The position numbers and the translations under genes were made by a program. Under the pieces are notes generated by a model, which saw only the letters and a program-made list of their open reading frames with translations, did no database searches and was not told where the DNA came from. From contig CALNBV010000042.1 in the NCBI GenBank assembly GCA_937874515.1, positions 1 to 8,546 on the forward strand: DNA of 8,546 bases, in the 5' to 3' direction. Source of the DNA: an uncultured Paenibacillaceae bacterium (lineage in GTDB: Bacteria; Bacillota; Bacilli; Aneurinibacillales; Aneurinibacillaceae). Each line of letters begins with the position of its first letter. Positions within the stretch are counted from its first letter, which is position 1. Positions 5,804-8,546 of this stretch are shown here, piece after piece.

Positions 5804-7024
5804 TTATTGTAATAACAATTTAATGCCCACCAAACCAAGACCAATCAAAAAACCGCAAAGAGAACCATTTACACGAATCCATTGTAAGTCTTTCCCTATT
5901 TTATCTTCCATCATCGTAATAAGGGTCTCATGATCTAGCTTATCTAGATTTTTCTTAACCAATTGCCCTATTTTATCATGATTTTTCTCGATCATTTTAA
6001 AAATACGTTGTTGAATCCAGTTTTCCAATTCTCCCTGTTTCTTTTTATCTTCTTTTAATTTACCAAGGAGATTTTGCAGAAAGGGCCCTGTGTATTCCTT
6101 AGCTTTTTCAAGGAGTTGCTGAATAATCAGGCTAATGTGTTCCTTGCCTTTCCAATCGTCAATGAGTTTTGCCTTGATTGAGTCCACTTCGTTAAGAAGT
6201 CCAGGTTCCTCAGCAATGTTTAATATACGATTCCGAAGAGCGACAAGAATCTGCAATCGCAGGGAATTATCTTGTTTCCGGAGCTGACTGGTGACATTAA
6301 GAATCATTTCCTGAATCATTTTGCCCACTTTATCTCCATCAGCGAACCCTGTGAAGGACCGGAGAGCAAACCCCATAAACCCTTCAACTTCAACCCGGTC
6401 CAGAAGATCTAAAGCGATTTTTCCCAAACGGTTCCGATTTTCTCTTTTTATCGCCCATTGAGCTACTTTTTCCAATGTATAGTCTAAAGCAATCCCATCA
6501 TATTCCTTTTGTATCACTTCATCTGCCAGTCGAGGAATATACGGCTTAATGTCTGCTCGATGAACATAGTCTTTTATTTCTTGTTCTAAATAGGCAGCTA
6601 ATTTTTCAATATCAATATGCTCTATCATCTCTTTCCAAATACGTCTTAGGGTATTTGGAAAGTCCTCAGAAGCTAGTTCCTTTTCAGCAAGCTCAATGAG
6701 TTTACAGCTAATACATATAGAAGAGATTTCTCTCTCAATACTTTCTTTATTCAGCCAATCTTTTTCTAAAGTATTAATTAATGCCTGTGTCACTCGCTCC
6801 CTATTTTTGGGCAGGAGAGCTGTATGAGGAATGGGAATGCCTAAAGGATGGCGAAACAAGGCTGTAACAGCGAACCAATCTGCTAATCCGCCGACTAACC
6901 CAGCCTCAAAACCTGCCTGAAAGATTCTGCCCCAGGTTGTATCTTGAAAAGGGAGTGTAGAAATAAAACCTGCTCCCATAATTGCCAATGAAATTCCTGC
7001 AATGTGTTTTGCCTTACCCGCCAC
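5804..7024 (-). CDS. DUF445 family membrane-anchored protein
   Basis: This is a 406-residue protein of the DUF445 family (PF04286; YheB/YjiN-like), whose biochemical function is not established. A hydrophobic segment at about 8-25 and another near the C-terminus (about 385-405, NGSLCGFLIGLGLVGIKLL) would anchor it at both ends, with a long, charged, helical middle. The family signature is clear at 45-72: GGLADWFAVTALFRHPLG then IPIPHTALLP. The start is GTG at 7024, preceded by AAGGTAGGG about 6 nt away. The next Met (residue 16) would delete half of the first membrane segment, so GTG is preferred. No clear terminator separates it from the reductase gene 102 nt downstream. Read-through into that gene is therefore possible, but the reductase has its own promoter. 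I see no convincing promoter for this gene. Confidence 0.9.
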   Translation of the reverse strand: MAGKAKHIAGISLAIMGAGFISTLPFQDTTWGRIFQAGFEAGLVGGLADWFAVTALFRHPLGIPIPHTALLPKNRERVTQALINTLEKDWLNKESIEREISSICISCKLIELAEKELASEDFPNTLRRIWKEMIEHIDIEKLAAYLEQEIKDYVHRADIKPYIPRLADEVIQKEYDGIALDYTLEKVAQWAIKRENRNRLGKIALDLLDRVEVEGFMGFALRSFTGFADGDKVGKMIQEMILNVTSQLRKQDNSLRLQILVALRNRILNIAEEPGLLNEVDSIKAKLIDDWKGKEHISLIIQQLLEKAKEYTGPFLQNLLGKLKEDKKKQGELENWIQQRIFKMIEKNHDKIGQLVKKNLDKLDHETLITMMEDKIGKDLQWIRVNGSLCGFLIGLGLVGIKLLLQ

Positions 7025-7150
7025 GTTTTTCCCTACCTTATCAAAAAATATATTCCTTTATTTTACTATAGTTCCCCTGGTGTTTGTAAATAGGGTTTTC
7101 TCGTTATATACGGTGAAGAAAATTTCACTTTATACCCATTTAAATTACAC

Positions 7151-7166
7151 ATACCCCTGGTAGTAT
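7151..7166 (+). promoter_or_regulatory. Possible second CsoR/CstR-like operator upstream of DUF2202
   Basis: ATACCCCTGGTAGTAT matches the operator at 5747-5762 at 12 of 16 positions when both are read in the direction of transcription; the left half ATACCCCT is identical. The palindrome is poor (five of eight pairs). A possible -10 box TATATT (7164-7169) overlaps its right end, with only a weak TTTAAA at 7139-7144 as -35 (19-nt spacing). Confidence 0.35.
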
Positions 7167-7205
7167 ATTTACGACAGAATACACTCATAAAAGGGGATAA
7201 TTGTT

Positions 7206-7775
7206 ATGAAAAAAGTAAAAACTGGACTTATTTTAATAGGATCCTTACTCATTCTTGGCACTTCTACTCTCAGTGCATCCGCACAAGGTCAACATAGATA
7301 TGGACAACAACCAGGTACAACAACGACTGTGTCTAGCACAACATCCTATACAGCAAACCATCCTTCTTTATCTATCGAACATCCAACTTTAGACCAGATA
7401 CTGTATTATGCCATTGAAGATGAATATAATGCTAGAGCAGAATATGAGAAAATTATTGAAGAATTTGGCCCAGTAAAACCTTTTTCTAATATTATTCTAT
7501 CCGAAGAACGGCACATTCAAGCCCTTATTCCTTTATACACCTCTAGAGGATGGACTGCTCCGGCAGATGAATCTGCAGCCCATGTAGTGGTTCCTGCTAG
7601 TTTAAAACAAGCCTGTGAAATTGGGGTGCAGGCTGAAATTAATAATATTGCTATGTATGACCATTTCTTAAAACAATCTCTTCCTTCCGATGTAAGAAAC
7701 GTTTTTAACAATTTAAAAGCGGCTTCTGATAATCATTTAAATGCCTTCCAAAATAAATTGAATATGTACAAGTAA
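7206..7775 (+). CDS. Secreted DUF2202 ferritin-like protein
   Basis: This is a 189-residue exported protein. Residues 1-26 form a signal peptide: a basic MKKVK start, a hydrophobic GLILIGSLLILG core, and an ASA-QG cleavage site after Ala26. A Thr/Ser-rich linker (about 37-50) leads to a helical domain of the DUF2202 type (PF09968, ferritin-like fold). Candidate metal ligands are spaced as in four-helix di-iron proteins: Glu71/Glu73 in AIEDEYNARAEYE, Glu100/Glu101 and His103 in SEERH, Glu144 in QAEINNIAMYD, and His177 in SDNHLNAF. No lipobox cysteine is present, so it should be released or wall-associated. Metal binding or redox activity is inferred from the fold only. The ATG follows AAGGGGA at a normal distance. 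It is monocistronic, with a terminator after it, and may carry a CsoR-like operator in front. Confidence 0.85.
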   Translation: MKKVKTGLILIGSLLILGTSTLSASAQGQHRYGQQPGTTTTVSSTTSYTANHPSLSIEHPTLDQILYYAIEDEYNARAEYEKIIEEFGPVKPFSNIILSEERHIQALIPLYTSRGWTAPADESAAHVVVPASLKQACEIGVQAEINNIAMYDHFLKQSLPSDVRNVFNNLKAASDNHLNAFQNKLNMYK

Positions 7776-7785
7776 ACTTTTTTCC

Positions 7786-7819
7786 AAAAGACTGTCATGA
7801 ACATGGCAGTCTTTTATTA
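7786..7819 (+). terminator. Rho-independent terminator after DUF2202
   Basis: AAAAGACTG (7786-7794) pairs with CAGTCTTTT (7807-7815), and the stem continues through a T-G wobble into TCATG/CATGG, closing on a tiny loop. The plus strand ends TTTTATTAT. It begins 10 nt past the stop codon. Confidence 0.88.
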
Positions 7820-7864
7820 TGAAATCCCGCATAATTTGATAAGAGAAAAAAGGGGGACTGGCTT

Positions 7865-8546
7865 ATGCTCCATATTTTATTTTCTCTTACTCTAGGAATT
7901 ATACTATTTCTCGGTGGAATGAAAGTAATGCAAACCGGTCTTTATACCCTGGCCGGTGACAGATTAAAACTGGAAATCGTACGATTTACCCGAACCCCTT
8001 TTCGCGGACTAGTAACTGGGACGATTTTTACTGCCCTGTTGCAAAGCAGCAGTGCTGTTTCTGTCATTACCATTGGGTTAACCCATGCCCAACTACTTTC
8101 TTTTCGCCAAACCATTGGCATTATTCTTGGGGCCAATATTGGGACTACCTTTACCACCCAACTTATCGCCATTAATATAGGGCAAATTGCCTATCCCCTG
8201 TTCATCATTGGCTGTACTCTGTTGCTTATTCCTAAAAAAAGCATTCGTTTCTCCGGTTTATCTATAACAGGGTTTGGTTGTATTCTCATCGCTATGAATG
8301 TAATGCAATCCATCGCCATTCCTCTGCAAAAAACCTCATTCTTTACCCAGACAATCCCCCACCTCTCTGAACATCTTGTTTACGGATTATTACTGGGGAC
8401 TGGCCTTACTGCCCTCATCCACAGCAGTTCTGGAGTCACTGCCCTAACCATGGGGTTTATGAATGAACACCTTTTCCCATTAACCACCGCTATTGCTATC
8501 ATTCTGGGCAGCCACATTAGCCCCAACAGCAGCCATGACGGCAGAG
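7865..8546 (+). CDS. Na/Pi-cotransporter family protein, N-terminal part (runs off the window)
   Basis: This is the first 227 codons of a polytopic membrane protein of the Na+/phosphate cotransporter II-related family (PF02690, YjbB/NptA-like). It starts with a hydrophobic segment (about 5-20, ending FLGGMKVMQTGL). Two internal repeats carry the family's serine motif: LLQSSSAVSVITIGL (58-72) with GANIGTT (89-95), and LIHSSSGVTALTMGF (184-198). The second GANIGT-like motif reads GSHISP (215-220) and is followed by a hydrophilic, un-family-like tail. The ATG at 7865 follows a GGGGG-type ribosome binding site at a normal distance. Transport of phosphate, or of another anion in paralogues, is a family inference. 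It is separated from DUF2202 by a terminator, so it is probably its own transcription unit. The C-terminal part is outside the window, and a frame change is suspected in the last about 20 bases. Confidence 0.85.
   Translation, partial: MLHILFSLTLGIILFLGGMKVMQTGLYTLAGDRLKLEIVRFTRTPFRGLVTGTIFTALLQSSSAVSVITIGLTHAQLLSFRQTIGIILGANIGTTFTTQLIAINIGQIAYPLFIIGCTLLLIPKKSIRFSGLSITGFGCILIAMNVMQSIAIPLQKTSFFTQTIPHLSEHLVYGLLLGTGLTALIHSSSGVTALTMGFMNEHLFPLTTAIAIILGSHISPNSSHDGR

Noticed and set aside
7025..7100. Possible DUF445 promoter (TTTACA with TAAAAT or TATAGT on the minus strand)
   Set aside because: The boxes look fair but the spacing is 19 or 14 nt, so I did not list it as a feature.
7113..7128. Small inverted repeat GTGAA ... 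TTCAC between DUF445 and DUF2202
   Set aside because: Only 5 bp in AT-rich DNA with no T-tract and no clear relation to a promoter; chance is likely.
7517..7711. Minus-strand frames at 7517-7711 and 7942-8172
   Set aside because: They are shadows inside the DUF2202 and transporter genes, which have clear family motifs on the plus strand.

Overview
The window looks like chromosomal DNA of a low-to-moderate GC Bacillota (Firmicutes) bacterium. The evidence is strong AGGAGG-type ribosome binding sites, TTGACA/TATAAT-type promoters, intrinsic terminators with T-tracts, a 57-residue S21 gene followed directly by yqeY, and housekeeping proteins of the Bacillota type. I cannot fix the genus from sequence alone. 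The odd window length and a suspicious right edge suggest it may be a whole contig or the end of one.

Layout. Positions 1-440 are AT-rich and hold two near-identical 43-nt hairpins. The right one is the clear terminator of the yqeY operon. The left one covers the stop of a possible 30-codon minus-strand gene that has a good ribosome binding site. Next come rpsU and yqeY (minus strand, one operon) behind a near-consensus promoter, with a hairpin in the rpsU leader. murF diverges from rpsU. ddl (minus) converges on murF, and the two share a bidirectional terminator. Ddl makes D-Ala-D-Ala and MurF adds it to the UDP-MurNAc-tripeptide, so two consecutive peptidoglycan precursor steps sit side by side in opposite orientation.

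Next is a minus-strand coenzyme A disulfide/persulfide reductase with a fused rhodanese domain. Its promoter carries a near-perfect CsoR/CstR-type operator (ATACCCCTAAGGGTAT, read on the coding strand) between the -35 and -10 boxes. This suggests induction by reactive sulfur species. It is followed by a DUF445 membrane-anchored protein (minus). On the plus strand lie a secreted DUF2202 ferritin-like protein, with a weaker operator-like sequence upstream that matches 12 of 16 bases, and the start of a Na/Pi-cotransporter-family membrane protein that runs off the right edge.

Most of the window is ordinary housekeeping sequence. The points most worth a second look are the CstR-like operator and its possible second copy before DUF2202, the small gene with the paired hairpins at the left end, the rpsU leader hairpin, and the apparent frame break in the last about 20 bases. 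I see no mobile element, CRISPR array, rRNA or tRNA.
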